Shown: positions 1 through 10,108, counted from the first letter of the stretch. The stretch is DNA of 64,000 nt from an uncultured Acidobacteriota bacterium (GCA_903847975.1 CAINFC010000101.1:62001-126000); one strand, 5' to 3'. Notes: a model not told the origin generated them from the sequence alone. Program-made: numbers and translations.

Positions 1-2
1 TG

Positions 3-461
3 GAGTGCCTGATTGGTGCCTACCGGGAGCATTACCGGGAACATGCGCTGGATACCACGGTTCCTTTTGCGGGCATTCGGGAAATGCTCCTGGAGCTGCA
101 TGCTTCGGGAGTCGGGCTGGCGGTGGCCACGACGAAAGGTTCTGCCCAGGCCCGGCAAATCATCGCAGGGTTGAATCTGCTGGAAATGCTGGATGGCGTG
201 TTTGGAACGGATCCCCCGTTGCGCTACAAGCCGGAGCCGGACCTCCTCCTTCACGTGTTGGAGCGCCAGAACTGGGACGCCGATACCGCCGTTGCCGTAG
301 GCGATGCGCACACGGATATGGCTGCGGCCAGGGCCGCGCGGTGCCGATCCGGAGCCGCCCTCTGGGGAGCCCATGACCGGGGCCGGCTTCTGGCAGAAAG
401 CCCGTCCTTTGACTTTGAGAGCCCGGCGGAAATCCTCGACCTGGTGATTTCCAGAAGGTAA
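3..461 (+). CDS. HAD-family phosphatase, C-terminal part (5' end outside window)
   Basis: The frame is already open at base 3 and ends at a TAA at 459-461, so only the last 152 residues are present. The catalytic DxD motif I would lie upstream. The visible part shows HAD motif II (VATTKGSAQA), the motif III lysine in RYKPEPD and motif IV (AVGDAHTDMAAARAA). This order is typical of phosphoglycolate phosphatase/Gph-like phosphomonoesterases, usually cytoplasmic. The substrate cannot be read from the fragment. It is followed by a 96-base gap and a same-strand gene with its own ribosome binding site. Confidence 0.8.
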   Translation, partial: ECLIGAYREHYREHALDTTVPFAGIREMLLELHASGVGLAVATTKGSAQARQIIAGLNLLEMLDGVFGTDPPLRYKPEPDLLLHVLERQNWDADTAVAVGDAHTDMAAARAARCRSGAALWGAHDRGRLLAESPSFDFESPAEILDLVISRR

Positions 462-557
462 ATAGAAGCTGTAGCAGGCGGCCGGGTGGGACAGCTCCAT
501 CTCCGCGTTCCTTATTTCTTGACTATATCTCTATCACCATCAGGGAGTCTGAATTTT

Positions 558-3254
558 ATGATGCATCGAAAACGGGAATACATTTTGGCGGCTCTGGTTT
601 GGCTGGCGGTCAGCTTCTTCATGGTTCTGAATGCCCAGCCGGTCGGAAAAACCAAAGAGCAGAAGAAATTTGACAGCGGCTATGAGCTCAAAACCCTGTC
701 TCCTGACACATTCCCGAATCTGCTGCCCTACAACCGCTGGATCGATCCCGCAGGGTCCCAGGTCTATTTCGGAAACCCGGAGCTGGAAAACCACGCCCTG
801 GATGTCGCCCTGAGTCCTGACGGCAAATGGGTGGCCGTGGAAGGACGGTACGAAGTAGTCATCCTTTCTGTGGAAACCGGAAAGCTGGCGGCCCAGCTTC
901 CGATGAAGGAGTTTACCAAAGATCCCGGCGCAATGAACACCTTTTCCGGGATAGCATGGCTGCAGGAGAACGGGGCTGCCACCAGCCTGTTCTGGGGCGC
1001 TGTCGGCAGCCGGCAAAGCTCCTATGTGATGGAAGCGGCCTGGGACGGCAAGGTTCTGACCTTTCGGGATTCCTGCTCCTTCGAGGCGGTTGCGCCGTCC
1101 AAAAGCGCATTGCCCAACGAGGTTCTGGTGCGAAGAGAGGAAGGGAAGAGGATCCTCTACGTTGCGCTGAACGGCAACAACACGGTGCTGAAAATGGAGC
1201 TGGACGAAAAGCGGGTGCTCTGGTCCACGCGGGTTGGAGTCGCTCCGTTCGGGCTCGCCATGGCCAACGGGAAAATTTATGTGACCAATTGGGCAGGATC
1301 GGTTCCCGACCAGGGAGATGCCGATGTGGCCGGGGTTCCGTGGGGCAGCGCCAAGGTGGACGCGAAGACAGGGGCCGTTCGGGAAGGAACCGTCTCTGTG
1401 CTGGATCCGAAAAGCGGTTTGCTGCGCAAGGAGTTGCCCGTGGGCCTGCACCCGAACGATATCATTTCCAGTGCCGACGGGAAATTCGTTTTCGTTGCCA
1501 ATGCCAACAGCGATACGGTCTGCTCCCTATCCACAGAGACCGACGATGTGGCCGAAACCATTTCGGTGAGGCTGCTGGCCGGAAAAAATCGCTTCTGGGG
1601 CGATTCCCCCAATGGCCTCGGACTGTCCAGGGACGGCAGGCGGCTCTTTGTCGCCAACGGCATGGATAATGCACTGGCGGTAGTTGTGCTGGGCCGGAAG
1701 TCCGGCGGCCGTTCCCCGGAAAGCAGCAGGCTCACAGGGTTCATTCCCACCGGGGCCTATCCGGGAGCCGTGATCGACGACGGGAGGAACCGTCTCTTCG
1801 TTGCCAATATCGAGGCGGAAGGAGCGAACCTTCCTTCTCTTTCCAAAGAGACAAACAGAAAATCCTATAATTCCCACAAGCAGAAGGCTTCTGTATCGAT
1901 CATTCCGATCCCGGATGATAAAAAGCTACGTTCGTTCACAAAAAAGGTGGAGGAATCCAACCAGCTTTTCCGGTTGGCCCTGCTGAAAAAACTCCCCAGG
2001 AAGAACGCCAGGCCGGTCTGCGTGCCGGAGAGGACCGGCGAACCCTCCGTTTTCAAGCATGTTCTTTACATAATTAAAGAAAACCGGACCTACGACCAGA
2101 TACTTGGCGACATGAAAAAGGGGGACGGGGATCCCTCACTGGCCCTGTTCGGCCAGCAGGTGACCCCGAATACCCACCGGCTTTGTGAGGAATTCCTGCT
2201 CCTGGATAATTTTTATGTGAGCGGGAAGTGCTCCGCGGAAGGGCATCAATGGACGGATGCCTCCATCGTCACCGATTACATCGAGAAGGATGTGCGCGCC
2301 TGGATCCGCAGCTATCCGCACGTACAGGAAGACGCCCTGGTGTATGCTCCATCAGGCTTTCTTTGGGATAACGCGCTCCGGCACGGGAAAAAGGTCCGGA
2401 TTTTCGGCGAGGCATCGGTTCCTGAATATGACCCGAAGCATACCTGGACCTCCATTTACAGAACTTTCCTGAACAAAGAAAAATTTGAATTCCGCAACAA
2501 AACCACCATCAAGCCGGTGGAAGCCATACTCAGCCCGACATTTCCTTCGTACGACGACCACCGGATTCCGGACGCTTTGCGCGCCGAGGCTTTCATCCGG
2601 GAGCTGAAGGAATTCGAGCAGAAAGAGGGGGATACGCTGCCGGAGCTGATGATTATGGCGCTGCCCAATGATCACACCGGCGGGACGCGGCCCGGCCTGC
2701 CCACTCCCCGCGCCATGGTTGCGGACAACGATCTGGCCCTGGGCCGGATCATCGAGGCGGTAACCCGCAGTCGGTTCTGGGAAAACACCGTTGTGTTTGT
2801 AACCGAGGATGACTCGCAAAACGGTTGGGACCATGTGTCGGCATACCGGACGGTAGGGATGGTGATCAGCCCCTATACCCGCACCGGTCGGGTGGTGCAC
2901 ATCAACTACAACCAGCCTTCCATGGTAAGGACCATCGAACAGATCCTCGGCATTCCGCCGATGAACATCATGGATGCTACTGCCAGGCCGATGTTCGAAT
3001 GCTTTTCGGACAAGGCGGATCTGACTCCATACCAGGCTCTGAACAACCTGATTCCTCTGGATGAGATGAATCCCGCGTTGACTTCCCTGAAGGGGGACGC
3101 TCTTTACTACGCGGAAAAAAGCATGTCAGCTCAGTTCGACCGTATCGATTCGGGGGATGACGATCTTTTTAACCGGATTCTCTGGTTTTCCATGAAAGGA
3201 AAAGCAAAATACCCGGAAAAATATGCCGGAAAGGACTCCGATGACGACCGCTAG
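558..3254 (+). CDS. YncE-type beta-propeller / phosphoesterase (PF04185-like) fusion, exported
   Basis: 898 residues from the double ATG at 558; AGGGAG lies 12 bases upstream, and this start places a signal peptide (hydrophobic AALVWLAVSFFMVL) at the N-terminus. Residues about 60-480 are a YVTN/YncE-like propeller with repeats such as FVFVANANSDTV and RRLFVANGMDNAL. From about residue 500 a phosphoesterase domain begins with KHVLYIIKENRTYDQ, followed by GHQWTDASIVTDYIE and the acidic motif TEDDSQNGWDH near residue 748. This two-domain architecture is known as a bifunctional YncE/alkaline-phosphatase-superfamily protein. The likely job is metal-dependent phosphoester hydrolysis in the periplasm; the substrate is unknown. 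No obvious partner gene is adjacent. Confidence 0.88.
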   Translation: MMHRKREYILAALVWLAVSFFMVLNAQPVGKTKEQKKFDSGYELKTLSPDTFPNLLPYNRWIDPAGSQVYFGNPELENHALDVALSPDGKWVAVEGRYEVVILSVETGKLAAQLPMKEFTKDPGAMNTFSGIAWLQENGAATSLFWGAVGSRQSSYVMEAAWDGKVLTFRDSCSFEAVAPSKSALPNEVLVRREEGKRILYVALNGNNTVLKMELDEKRVLWSTRVGVAPFGLAMANGKIYVTNWAGSVPDQGDADVAGVPWGSAKVDAKTGAVREGTVSVLDPKSGLLRKELPVGLHPNDIISSADGKFVFVANANSDTVCSLSTETDDVAETISVRLLAGKNRFWGDSPNGLGLSRDGRRLFVANGMDNALAVVVLGRKSGGRSPESSRLTGFIPTGAYPGAVIDDGRNRLFVANIEAEGANLPSLSKETNRKSYNSHKQKASVSIIPIPDDKKLRSFTKKVEESNQLFRLALLKKLPRKNARPVCVPERTGEPSVFKHVLYIIKENRTYDQILGDMKKGDGDPSLALFGQQVTPNTHRLCEEFLLLDNFYVSGKCSAEGHQWTDASIVTDYIEKDVRAWIRSYPHVQEDALVYAPSGFLWDNALRHGKKVRIFGEASVPEYDPKHTWTSIYRTFLNKEKFEFRNKTTIKPVEAILSPTFPSYDDHRIPDALRAEAFIRELKEFEQKEGDTLPELMIMALPNDHTGGTRPGLPTPRAMVADNDLALGRIIEAVTRSRFWENTVVFVTEDDSQNGWDHVSAYRTVGMVISPYTRTGRVVHINYNQPSMVRTIEQILGIPPMNIMDATARPMFECFSDKADLTPYQALNNLIPLDEMNPALTSLKGDALYYAEKSMSAQFDRIDSGDDDLFNRILWFSMKGKAKYPEKYAGKDSDDDR

Positions 3255-3416
3255 GCGGTTGATTTCGATATCGGACCCATGGATTTAACGTTAGGATTTT
3301 TACCTAATCATTTTTATTAGGTTTTTTTACTATATTTGTGTGTCGGTGTGATATTGGTCACATTCTTATCCCGATATTGCGCTACAATAAAAAACAATTA
3401 AATGCTTTTTCTGAGC

Positions 3417-3452
3417 GGCCGCCTCTCACCTCCCACGAGGGCGGCCATTTTT
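3417..3452. terminator. GC-rich hairpin followed by T-run
   Basis: GGCCGCC and CTC at 3417-3427 pair with GAG and GGCGGCC at 3437-3446, with one bulged base and a 9-base loop. The stem is followed by A and five T. It lies about 160 bases past the phosphoesterase stop and fits an intrinsic terminator for that gene. Confidence 0.6.
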
Positions 3453-3510
3453 AATTCTCAAAAACAAAAATAATAGGAATATACCCTAGGAATTTCTGTA
3501 AATCACTAAT

Positions 3511-3606
3511 TCTTCCCGCTCTTCCAGCCTTCCTGTGAAAAAATACCTAACAGGAAGATCAGGAAGTATAGGAAGAAAGGCCAAAGAGGCTGTCACCGAG
3601 AGTTGG
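3511..3606 (-). repeat. Dispersed purine/pyrimidine hairpin repeat, copy 1
   Basis: A pyrimidine-rich arm (3512-3536) is followed by a purine-rich arm (3549-3580) that is largely its reverse complement. Read on the minus strand it begins with GTGACAGCCTCTTT and contains TTCACAGGAAG before GAGCGGGAAG, the same order as the copies at 17.5, 32.6, 48.5 and 55.7 kb. It lies in the 657-base convergent gap between 3254 and 3912, where I see no gene. Confidence 0.6.
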
Positions 3607-3680
3607 GGACCCTTTACCGGCTCGTCTTTCCTGATGAAGCGATAAAAAGGCCCTTTCTCCATCCGAAATGCGCTGATGGC

Positions 3681-3820
3681 CTCTTTCTTTCTTCCTTCCT
3701 TCCTGATATTCCAGTATTCCTTTGAAAATAAAAGGCTTAAAGGAAGAAAGGAAGAGCGGGAAGAAAGGCGAAAAGGCTGGTCGAAAGAAGATGGTTACTT
3801 TTTGCCGGGCCGTCTTTCCT
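3681..3820 (-). repeat. Dispersed purine/pyrimidine hairpin repeat, copy 2
   Basis: This is a second copy in the same convergent gap. The arms are the T/C-rich stretch at 3681-3720 and the A/G-rich stretch at 3740-3777. On the minus strand the element carries CGGCAAAAAGTAACC (3793-3807), then CTTTTCGCCTTTCTTCCCGC and a hairpin, matching the full-length copy at 55.73-55.86 kb. Open frames across it are low-complexity and are not called as genes. Confidence 0.6.
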
Positions 3821-3911
3821 GGGCCACGCGCGAAAAGCGGATGCCCGGTATTGCTTTCCGGACCCGACGGGACCTCGTTTTCCGTCGTACCGAATCCGGG
3901 AAGATGGGCTC

Positions 3912-5543
3912 TTATCTGGCTTCCGGGGGCGGGTAGGGAATTCCGAGCTGCTCGAGATAGGTCCTGTACCGGGAGGGGTCGAAATAATATTTTTTCATCT
4001 CCGGACGGAATTCCCTCATCACCTTTTCATTCAGCCAGATCGCGGGGGGGTCCTTTTCTCCGACGAGCGGCGTATAGGTCCCTTCCTTGGCCTGCTCGGT
4101 GCGGAAATAGTCCCAGGCCTGCTTTACCAGCTCATTTTTAACCAGGAAATCCATAGCCGTGAATGCCTGGACCTTGGCGCCTGCCGTGGTTCCCTGGTGG
4201 GCGATCGGAGTGGCTTCGGCGATGGCCCCGGCCCAGTGGTGGCTGGGAACTCCGGGTATATTGCCCGGATACCGTAGCGTAATGGTCGGAGCATTCCAGG
4301 AGACATCGCCAATATCGTCCGAACCCCCGTTGCGGCTCTCCTCCGGCTTAACCGGACCGGCCAGCCTGCCGACTTCCTTTTCCAGTCCCTTTTCTTCAAG
4401 CTTCAGGCTGCGCTGCACCAGGCGGGCAAAAGCCAGGTCTGCCTCGCTCCATTTCGGCAGTCCCACTTTTTGAATGTTAGCATAGACCTTTTCCGCCACA
4501 ACTTTGTTCATATGCTGGGGCCAGGCGGATCCGAGCACCCGGGACTCCACGGTCGTGCCGGTCATCATGGCCGCCGCCTGCGCCATGGTGTTGCCGATAT
4601 CCCAAAGCTCCTTGATGTGGGCAAAGTCCAGCTCCCGAAAGTAGTACCAGACGGAGGCATCGGCCGGTACGACGTTGGGCTGGCCGCCGCCATGCGTAAT
4701 CACGTAATGGGATCGTTGCGCCAGGCGCAGGTGCTCCCGGCGGAAATTCCAGCCGATGTTCATGAGTTCCACAGCATCCAGGGCGCTTTTCCCGCCCCAG
4801 GGGGATCCGCCGGCATGGGCGCTGACTCCGTGAAAGGTATATTCGACAGAAACCATTCCCGTGCCGGAGGCGGCTCCCCAGCTGACGCCGAAGGAAGAGG
4901 CGATATGAGAGAAAAGCACGATGTCCACGTCGCGAAATACGCCTGCCTTCACAAATTGTGCCTTGCCGGCCAGGAGTTCCTCGGCAATGCCCGGCCAGAC
5001 CCGGAGGGTTCCGGGGAGCTTTTCCCGCTCCATGATTTTCTTGAGGGCGATTGCCGCCGTAATGCTGAGGGGGATGCCCGTGTTATGACCCTCCCCATGG
5101 CCGGGCGCTCCGACGATGAAGGGCTCGTGTCTGGGTACGCCCGGTTTCTGGCTGGTTCCGAGGAGGCTGTCCACATCCGACCCCAGAGCGATGACCGGCT
5201 TGCCCGAACCCCAGTCTGCAGTCCATCCGGTGGGAATGCCGGCAACCCCTTTTACGGAAAAGCCGTTGCGCCGGAGGATCTCTCCGCAATAGCGTGCCGT
5301 CTCCACCTCCTGAAATCCCGGCTCGGCGAAGCTGAATAGCATATCAACCATCTGCTGTGTCAAGGGAGCCATGCGGTCAATTTCCGCGGCCAGATCGCGC
5401 TTCCATTCTTCCAGGCGGGCATCGGCCGGCCGGTCGAGCGGCTGGGGAGCCGCCTCCGGAAGGGCCCGGACCTCGGGAAGCGAGAAGAATGCCGCAAGCA
5501 ACAGCACGATGATGACGGGCCGGACTCTTCGTTTGGTTTTCAT
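3912..5543 (-). CDS. M20-family amidohydrolase (AbgB-like), exported
   Basis: 543 residues. The ATG at 5543 was chosen over an in-frame codon 54 bases upstream because GAGG precedes it at good spacing and it places a signal peptide (IIVLLLAAFF) at the N-terminus. Zinc-dependent M20D features are present: DVDSLLG, the HGEGHN metal motif near residue 150, AEELL near 186 and the dimerisation-domain motif FHGVSAHAG. Relatives of AbgB cleave amide bonds such as p-aminobenzoyl-glutamate; here the signal peptide points to periplasmic cleavage of N-acyl amino acids or similar compounds. The gene stands alone, with convergent and divergent neighbours. The family is secure and the substrate is not. Confidence 0.85.
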   Translation of the reverse strand: MKTKRRVRPVIIVLLLAAFFSLPEVRALPEAAPQPLDRPADARLEEWKRDLAAEIDRMAPLTQQMVDMLFSFAEPGFQEVETARYCGEILRRNGFSVKGVAGIPTGWTADWGSGKPVIALGSDVDSLLGTSQKPGVPRHEPFIVGAPGHGEGHNTGIPLSITAAIALKKIMEREKLPGTLRVWPGIAEELLAGKAQFVKAGVFRDVDIVLFSHIASSFGVSWGAASGTGMVSVEYTFHGVSAHAGGSPWGGKSALDAVELMNIGWNFRREHLRLAQRSHYVITHGGGQPNVVPADASVWYYFRELDFAHIKELWDIGNTMAQAAAMMTGTTVESRVLGSAWPQHMNKVVAEKVYANIQKVGLPKWSEADLAFARLVQRSLKLEEKGLEKEVGRLAGPVKPEESRNGGSDDIGDVSWNAPTITLRYPGNIPGVPSHHWAGAIAEATPIAHQGTTAGAKVQAFTAMDFLVKNELVKQAWDYFRTEQAKEGTYTPLVGEKDPPAIWLNEKVMREFRPEMKKYYFDPSRYRTYLEQLGIPYPPPEAR

Positions 5544-5717
5544 TCCACTTTTCCTCAATTCATACAGACTGATTTCTTTTTCAGGCAGGATTTTCATTAT
5601 CCGGTACTTTTCCGGAAAGTGTCAATGGAAAGGCGGCTCACCCTTCTGTCCCGCACCTCCCTCGTCATAATTTGAACCTCCGGCCCCACTTGAACATGCC
5701 ATTCGATCACTGTAAAA

Positions 5718-5746
5718 TTGCCCGATCGTTTTTTAGTCAATATAGG
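5718..5746 (+). promoter_or_regulatory. Sigma70-type promoter of the VOC gene
   Basis: TTGCCC at 5718-5723 and TATAGG at 5741-5746 are separated by 17 bases, about 70 bases before the VOC start codon. It lies in the divergent gap with the M20 gene. Confidence 0.5.
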
Positions 5747-5816
5747 CACAATTCTTGGATTTGGTTCCATCAGCCAACCCGAAGAAACCCTATCGAAAGG
5801 AACTCAAGGAGAAATT

Positions 5817-6206
5817 ATGCGCATAGAACATATCGGGCTTCAAGTCAGCGATCCGAAGGCCATGGCCGACTGGTACCGGGAGCATCTGGGCTTCGTCTGT
5901 AAGCGGGCCGGAGATCCGCCGGTTTCAGTGCGGTTTCTGGCCGATGAAGGAGGCCAGGTCATGGTTGAGATATACAATAATCCGGCGGTTCCGCCGCCGG
6001 ATTATTTCCGGGTGGACCCGCTGATTCTCCACCTGGCTTTCCGCTGCGAAGATATTCCCGCCACCCTGGAACGGCTGGTCCAGGCCGGCGCCACCGTGGA
6101 GAGTCCTCTGCAAACCATCCCCAACGGCGACCGGCTGGCCATGCTCCGGGATCCCTGGGGGGTACCGATTCAGCTGGCACAGCGTCTGATTCCCATGATC
6201 CCTTAG
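5817..6206 (+). CDS. VOC-family (glyoxalase/dioxygenase fold) protein
   Basis: 129 residues from the ATG at 5817, with AAGGAG five bases upstream. [20 protein letters not shown] is the standard first beta-alpha-beta unit of a VOC module with a metal-binding histidine (HIG). A second half-module follows, with [18 protein letters not shown] and the closing [14 protein letters not shown]. One complete VOC domain is present; members are metal-dependent lyases, isomerases or dioxygenases acting on small molecules. It has its own promoter and ends in a hairpin, so it is probably monocistronic. The substrate is unknown. Confidence 0.85.
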   Translation: MRIEHIGLQVSDPKAMADWYREHLGFVCKRAGDPPVSVRFLADEGGQVMVEIYNNPAVPPPDYFRVDPLILHLAFRCEDIPATLERLVQAGATVESPLQTIPNGDRLAMLRDPWGVPIQLAQRLIPMIP

Positions 6207-6220
6207 GGGCGCAAGGGTCC

Positions 6221-6246
6221 CCTCCCGTCGTTCGGGAGGTCTTTCC
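6221..6246 (+). terminator. Hairpin after VOC gene
   Basis: CCTCCCG (6221-6227) pairs perfectly with CGGGAGG (6233-6239) over a 5-base loop, followed by TCTTTCC. It sits 15 bases after the VOC stop. The T-run is broken, so termination may be partial. Confidence 0.5.
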
Positions 6247-6273
6247 TGCGAACGAAAAGGCATTCAGGCGGTA

Positions 6274-8523
6274 ATGGAAGAAATAAGTGAAAGGCGGCTG
6301 CACAGCCTTAAGCTGGTTTATGGCATAGCTTTGGCTTTCATCGCCCTGACCCTGCTTTCCTCGTCGCTGCTGATGCAGTATGTCATTCAGAGAAATGCGG
6401 GAGACTCCCGGGTGATCAACCTGTCCGGACGCCAGCGGATGCTTTCCCAGCGCCTGACGAAATGCGTTCTGGCCCTGGAGCGACCTTCTCTTTCCGCGGA
6501 AGAGAAAGCCAGGTGTGGAGAAGAGCTCGCCAGTAGCTTTGCCGATTGGAAGGCCGCCCATCGGGGACTGCAGTCAGGCGACGAAAAGCTCGGGCTGCCT
6601 GAAAGGGAGAATTCCGGGGAAATCAAATCGCTGTTTGCCGGAATCGAACCCTATTACGCCGCCATGGTAAGGGAGCTGGAAGCCATGGTCCGTCAAATCG
6701 ACCATCCCGATCCCGATCCGGACATCGTTCGCCGGACAGCGGAGGTCATGCTGGCCAACGAGCCGAAGTTCCTGCCGCTGATGGACCGGATTACTTTTCA
6801 ATTCGATCAGGAGGCCAAGGATCGGATTTTCTCCATGCAGCGGCTGGAAACCGGATTCCTGGCACTGGGCTTGCTGGTCCTGGTCCTGGAATTCCTGTTC
6901 GTATTCCGGCCTTCGCTGTCCCAGCTATCGGAGATGATGGCTTCCCTGCAGAAAAACGGGGAGCAGCTCAAGCTGTCGAACCAACGGCTGCAGGAGGCTC
7001 TGGATAACTCTCAGCGCCTGGCGGAGGTGGCCGAGGGTGCCAACCGTGCCAAAAGCGAGTTTTTGGCCAATATGAGCCATGAAATCCGAACTCCGATGAA
7101 TGCCATCATCGGGTTTTCGGATCTGCTGCTTCCCATGGCGCGCGACTCGAGGCAGTTAGAGTATGCCCAGTCGATCAGCAGCTCCGGCAAGGCACTTCTT
7201 CACCTGATCAATGACATCCTGGATCTTTCCCGGGTGGAGGCCGGCAAGCTGCAGATGACACCGGGCGCTTTTGCTCCCCCTGATTTCTTTCGGGAAGTGC
7301 GGCAGGTGTTTGCCCAGAAAGTTGCGGAGAAAAAGATTGACTTCCGGCTGGAGCTGGATTCCGGTCTGCCGGGTGCTCTGATCCTCGATGTAACCAGGCT
7401 CCGCCAGGTCCTGTTGAATCTGGTTGGAAATGCCATCAAATTTACCGACGACGGCTACATCCGGCTGGCGGTTTCGTGCCTGGACAGACCGGAGACGCAG
7501 GGGAGCCGCTGCAACCTGGAAATCCGGGTTGAGGATACGGGGATAGGCATTCCGGAAGCGGATCGGGAGAAGATATTCGGGGCCTTTGAACAGACCGCCG
7601 GCCAGGATCACGGAAAGTACGGCGGCACCGGACTGGGTCTGGCCATCAGCCGGAAGCTGGTTCACCTGATGAATGGAGACATCCGGGCGGAGAGGAATCC
7701 GGAAGGACGAGGAAGCGCCTTCGTTGTCCGCCTTTTATCCGTGCCTGTTGCCGCCTGTCTCCCGGATGGGACTCCCGGTGATGCCAAAGGCAGGGGATGG
7801 GCTTACTCCTTTCAGCCGGCTCGCATTCTGCTGGTGGACGACCTGGAAATCAACCGCCGGCTGTTGAGAGCGTATCTGCAAGGGCAGCCATTTGAATTTC
7901 TGGAAGCTTCCGACGGGCGGGAGGCTCTTGCCATCATGCGGGAGCAGACGCCGGACCTGGTGATCACTGATATCAAAATGCCCGGGATGAGAGGCGATGA
8001 GCTCGCCCGGGAGGCCGCCGCGGATGCCCGTCTGGCGGGAATCCCGGTTGTGGCGGTAACCGCATCGGCCATGCCCTCCCAGATGGAAGTCCTGCGCCCG
8101 CTCTTTCGCCGCATTTTCTTCAAGCCTCTCCGCCAGGGAGAACTGCTGGGGGAAATGGCTGAAATACTGAAAGCGGAGAGCTTGGCGATCATGACGGGAG
8201 TGGAAAAGCCAGGCACCGGAGAGAAGAAGGACGACCCCCTCTGCAGAGATCCGGAAGGGCTTCTCCGGCACCTGGCGGGCCTGGATACCGACTACCATGC
8301 AGCTTGCAAAACGATTCAGATCCACCGGGTCCGGAAATTCCAGAGCCTGGTAGCGGCAGCCGCCGAGAGCTTTCATGCTCCGGCGCTTTCCCGGTGGGCG
8401 GCTTCGCTGGAAGCGGCACTGACTTCCTTTAACATCAGCCAGATCAAGCTGGAAATGGGGCGCTATGCAGAAATTGCGGCGCTCTACCGGAGGTGCGGAT
8501 CTTGCACGGAGAGATTGCAATGA
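6274..8523 (+). CDS. Membrane hybrid sensor histidine kinase with PilJ-type sensor domain
   Basis: 749 residues, ATG at 6274 with AGGCGG upstream. A first membrane segment (about 12-34) is followed by the PilJ/type IV pili transducer N-terminal motif [16 protein letters not shown], a periplasmic helical stretch and a second membrane segment near 192-215. The HisKA box [17 protein letters not shown] carries the phospho-His269. An HATPase_c domain follows ([23 protein letters not shown]), then a receiver domain from about 516 with phospho-acceptor Asp566 in VITDIKMPG. The last 110 residues are helical but lack an HPt histidine motif. The next gene overlaps its stop by four bases, so the two should be co-translated. 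Confidence 0.92.
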   Translation: MEEISERRLHSLKLVYGIALAFIALTLLSSSLLMQYVIQRNAGDSRVINLSGRQRMLSQRLTKCVLALERPSLSAEEKARCGEELASSFADWKAAHRGLQSGDEKLGLPERENSGEIKSLFAGIEPYYAAMVRELEAMVRQIDHPDPDPDIVRRTAEVMLANEPKFLPLMDRITFQFDQEAKDRIFSMQRLETGFLALGLLVLVLEFLFVFRPSLSQLSEMMASLQKNGEQLKLSNQRLQEALDNSQRLAEVAEGANRAKSEFLANMSHEIRTPMNAIIGFSDLLLPMARDSRQLEYAQSISSSGKALLHLINDILDLSRVEAGKLQMTPGAFAPPDFFREVRQVFAQKVAEKKIDFRLELDSGLPGALILDVTRLRQVLLNLVGNAIKFTDDGYIRLAVSCLDRPETQGSRCNLEIRVEDTGIGIPEADREKIFGAFEQTAGQDHGKYGGTGLGLAISRKLVHLMNGDIRAERNPEGRGSAFVVRLLSVPVAACLPDGTPGDAKGRGWAYSFQPARILLVDDLEINRRLLRAYLQGQPFEFLEASDGREALAIMREQTPDLVITDIKMPGMRGDELAREAAADARLAGIPVVAVTASAMPSQMEVLRPLFRRIFFKPLRQGELLGEMAEILKAESLAIMTGVEKPGTGEKKDDPLCRDPEGLLRHLAGLDTDYHAACKTIQIHRVRKFQSLVAAAAESFHAPALSRWAASLEAALTSFNISQIKLEMGRYAEIAALYRRCGSCTERLQ

Positions 8524-9125
8524 ACGAGAGGTCCAGGATACCTCTGATCCTGGCGGTGGATGATAATGTCCAGAACCTGCAGCTCATCGGCAGCCTGCTC
8601 GACGAGAGTTTCGGTTGTGACCTTTCTCTGGCCACCAGCGGGGAGGAGGCGCAGGAGATCCTCCGGGAAGTCACGCCGGACCTGATTCTTCTCGATGTGA
8701 ATATGCCGGGCATGAACGGGTTTGACTTCTGCCGCCTCCTGCGGGCAGCGAAGGAAACCCGGGATACACCGGTCATATTCCTGACCGCCCAGCAGGCCAC
8801 AGATTATATCCTGCAAGGGTTTGCGGCCGGAGGGAACGACTATATCGGAAAGCCGTTCGAATCCCAGGAGCTTTTGGCCCGGGTGAAAGTCCATCTGTCC
8901 CTGAAGCTCCGCTCCGATGAGCTGAAAGCGGCTCTGGCACGAATCAAACGCCTGGAGGGTATCCTGCCCATCTGTATGTTCTGCAAGAAAATCCGGAACG
9001 ACGGGGATATCTGGCAGCAGGTGGACCATTACCTGACGGAGCACTCCGATGCTCTTTTCAGCCATGGTATCTGTCCCGACTGCATGCGTGTCCAGCTGGC
9101 GGAGCTGCGCCAAAAGACCCCGTGA
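8520..9125 (+). CDS. Response regulator with C-terminal CxxC...CxxC module
   Basis: 201 residues. The ATG at 8520 overlaps the kinase stop (ATGA) and has GGAGAG upstream; an in-frame ATG 27 bases earlier is less well placed. Residues 5-125 are a receiver domain (LAVDDNVQN, phospho-Asp59 in [11 protein letters not shown], Lys in YIGKPF). There is no DNA-binding domain. The C-terminus instead holds a cysteine module with CMFC (Cys152, Cys155) and CPDC (Cys185, Cys188) around [20 protein letters not shown], a pattern that recurs at the end of some bacterial signalling proteins and would suit a metal site. It is probably the output partner of the preceding kinase. Confidence 0.88.
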   Translation: MNERSRIPLILAVDDNVQNLQLIGSLLDESFGCDLSLATSGEEAQEILREVTPDLILLDVNMPGMNGFDFCRLLRAAKETRDTPVIFLTAQQATDYILQGFAAGGNDYIGKPFESQELLARVKVHLSLKLRSDELKAALARIKRLEGILPICMFCKKIRNDGDIWQQVDHYLTEHSDALFSHGICPDCMRVQLAELRQKTP

Positions 9126-9153
9126 AATGCGGGGAGAGGATTTTCTCTTTGCC

Positions 9154-10026
9154 TCAAAGGGCAGGGGCCGGGAAAAGGGTGCGCAGGAAGCGCAGGTTCT
9201 CCCGATAGCAATCGACCAAAGGCCTGCCCTTGGCGGTAGCTCCTTCGATGATCAGCCATCCGTTCCAATCGAGATCGTCCAGGGTGTCCTTGACCTTTTT
9301 CAGATCGACCGTTCCCTGACCCAATAGGCTGCCGTTTTCCTTGAGGTGAATTTCGCAGATCCGGGCGCGGCCCAGCCGGCGCATATCCCTGAAAATATCG
9401 TAGCCCTGGGCGGTCATGTTGCAAACATCGTAGTAAACCTGCACCGCCGGCGATCCGACAGCGTCGAGGATACGGATATGATCCTCGCTGTCGAGCCATG
9501 ACTCCAGGCCCAGAACAATGCCGGATTTTTCCGCTTGAGGGGCGATTTTCTTCAGGCGCCGGATCACGGCTTTCTGCGCTTCCGGCTGATTCCTGATGTC
9601 TCCCTTGCCGAAGAAGGCAACCAGGACGACCTTTTGATTCATCCGGGCCATGGTATCGATGCAGTCGGAAACCCAGGTCTCGCTGTCCGGGTCCGAGGCA
9701 TAAGGCCGATCGTTCAGTACCCCCATGGCCAGGGAGGCGACTGCAACCCCGAGGCGTGCGGAGGTCTCCTGGTACTGGCGGCGGACCTCCGGCTTGCGCA
9801 GGTCATAGCGAAGCCCGGGTTCTCCAAAGCTGACCTGCACCCCGTCGAGCCCGATTTCCCGGGCGATCTCCAGAGCGGAAAGCTCGTGCCGGCGCTGCAG
9901 GGACCAGTCGCAGGCCCCTATTTGGAACGTACGTTTTCCGCCGGCGGTCCGTGCGGCAAGGAAGGGCAGGGCCGCCATTCCCAGGCTTTCTCTCCACAGC
10001 TGTCGACGATTGAATCGGTTCGGCAT
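9154..10026 (-). CDS. Tat-exported sugar phosphate isomerase/epimerase-like TIM barrel
   Basis: 290 residues; the ATG at 10026 has AGGAGG eight bases upstream. The N-terminus NRRQLWRESLGMAALPFLAA is a twin-arginine signal. The body is an AP-endonuclease-2/xylose-isomerase-like barrel: IGLDGVQVSFGEP, VVLVAFFGKGD, LESWLDSEDH, VYYDVCNM, ICEIHLKENG, GWLIIEGA. Acidic and histidine residues at strand ends suit a divalent metal site for sugar isomerisation or epimerisation. It starts 82 bases after the BtuB-like gene on the same strand without a visible terminator between them, so it may share that gene's cobalamin riboswitch. Confidence 0.85.
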   Translation of the reverse strand: MPNRFNRRQLWRESLGMAALPFLAARTAGGKRTFQIGACDWSLQRRHELSALEIAREIGLDGVQVSFGEPGLRYDLRKPEVRRQYQETSARLGVAVASLAMGVLNDRPYASDPDSETWVSDCIDTMARMNQKVVLVAFFGKGDIRNQPEAQKAVIRRLKKIAPQAEKSGIVLGLESWLDSEDHIRILDAVGSPAVQVYYDVCNMTAQGYDIFRDMRRLGRARICEIHLKENGSLLGQGTVDLKKVKDTLDDLDWNGWLIIEGATAKGRPLVDCYRENLRFLRTLFPAPAL

Positions 10027-10108
10027 GCGTATTCCTCCTGCTAATTTTTCTCCCGGGAATCGGTTTTTTGCAAGCGGAATGTTTCCGGGAGGTTCCTGCA
10101 ACCTCTGT

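Noticed and set aside
540-1451. 303-residue minus-strand frame within the phosphoesterase fusion
   Set aside because: Shadow of the propeller domain on the other strand.
3676-4141. Short Lys/Arg/Glu-rich plus-strand frames in the 3.7-4.1 kb region
   Set aside because: Low-complexity translation of the hairpin repeat and antisense to the M20 gene end.
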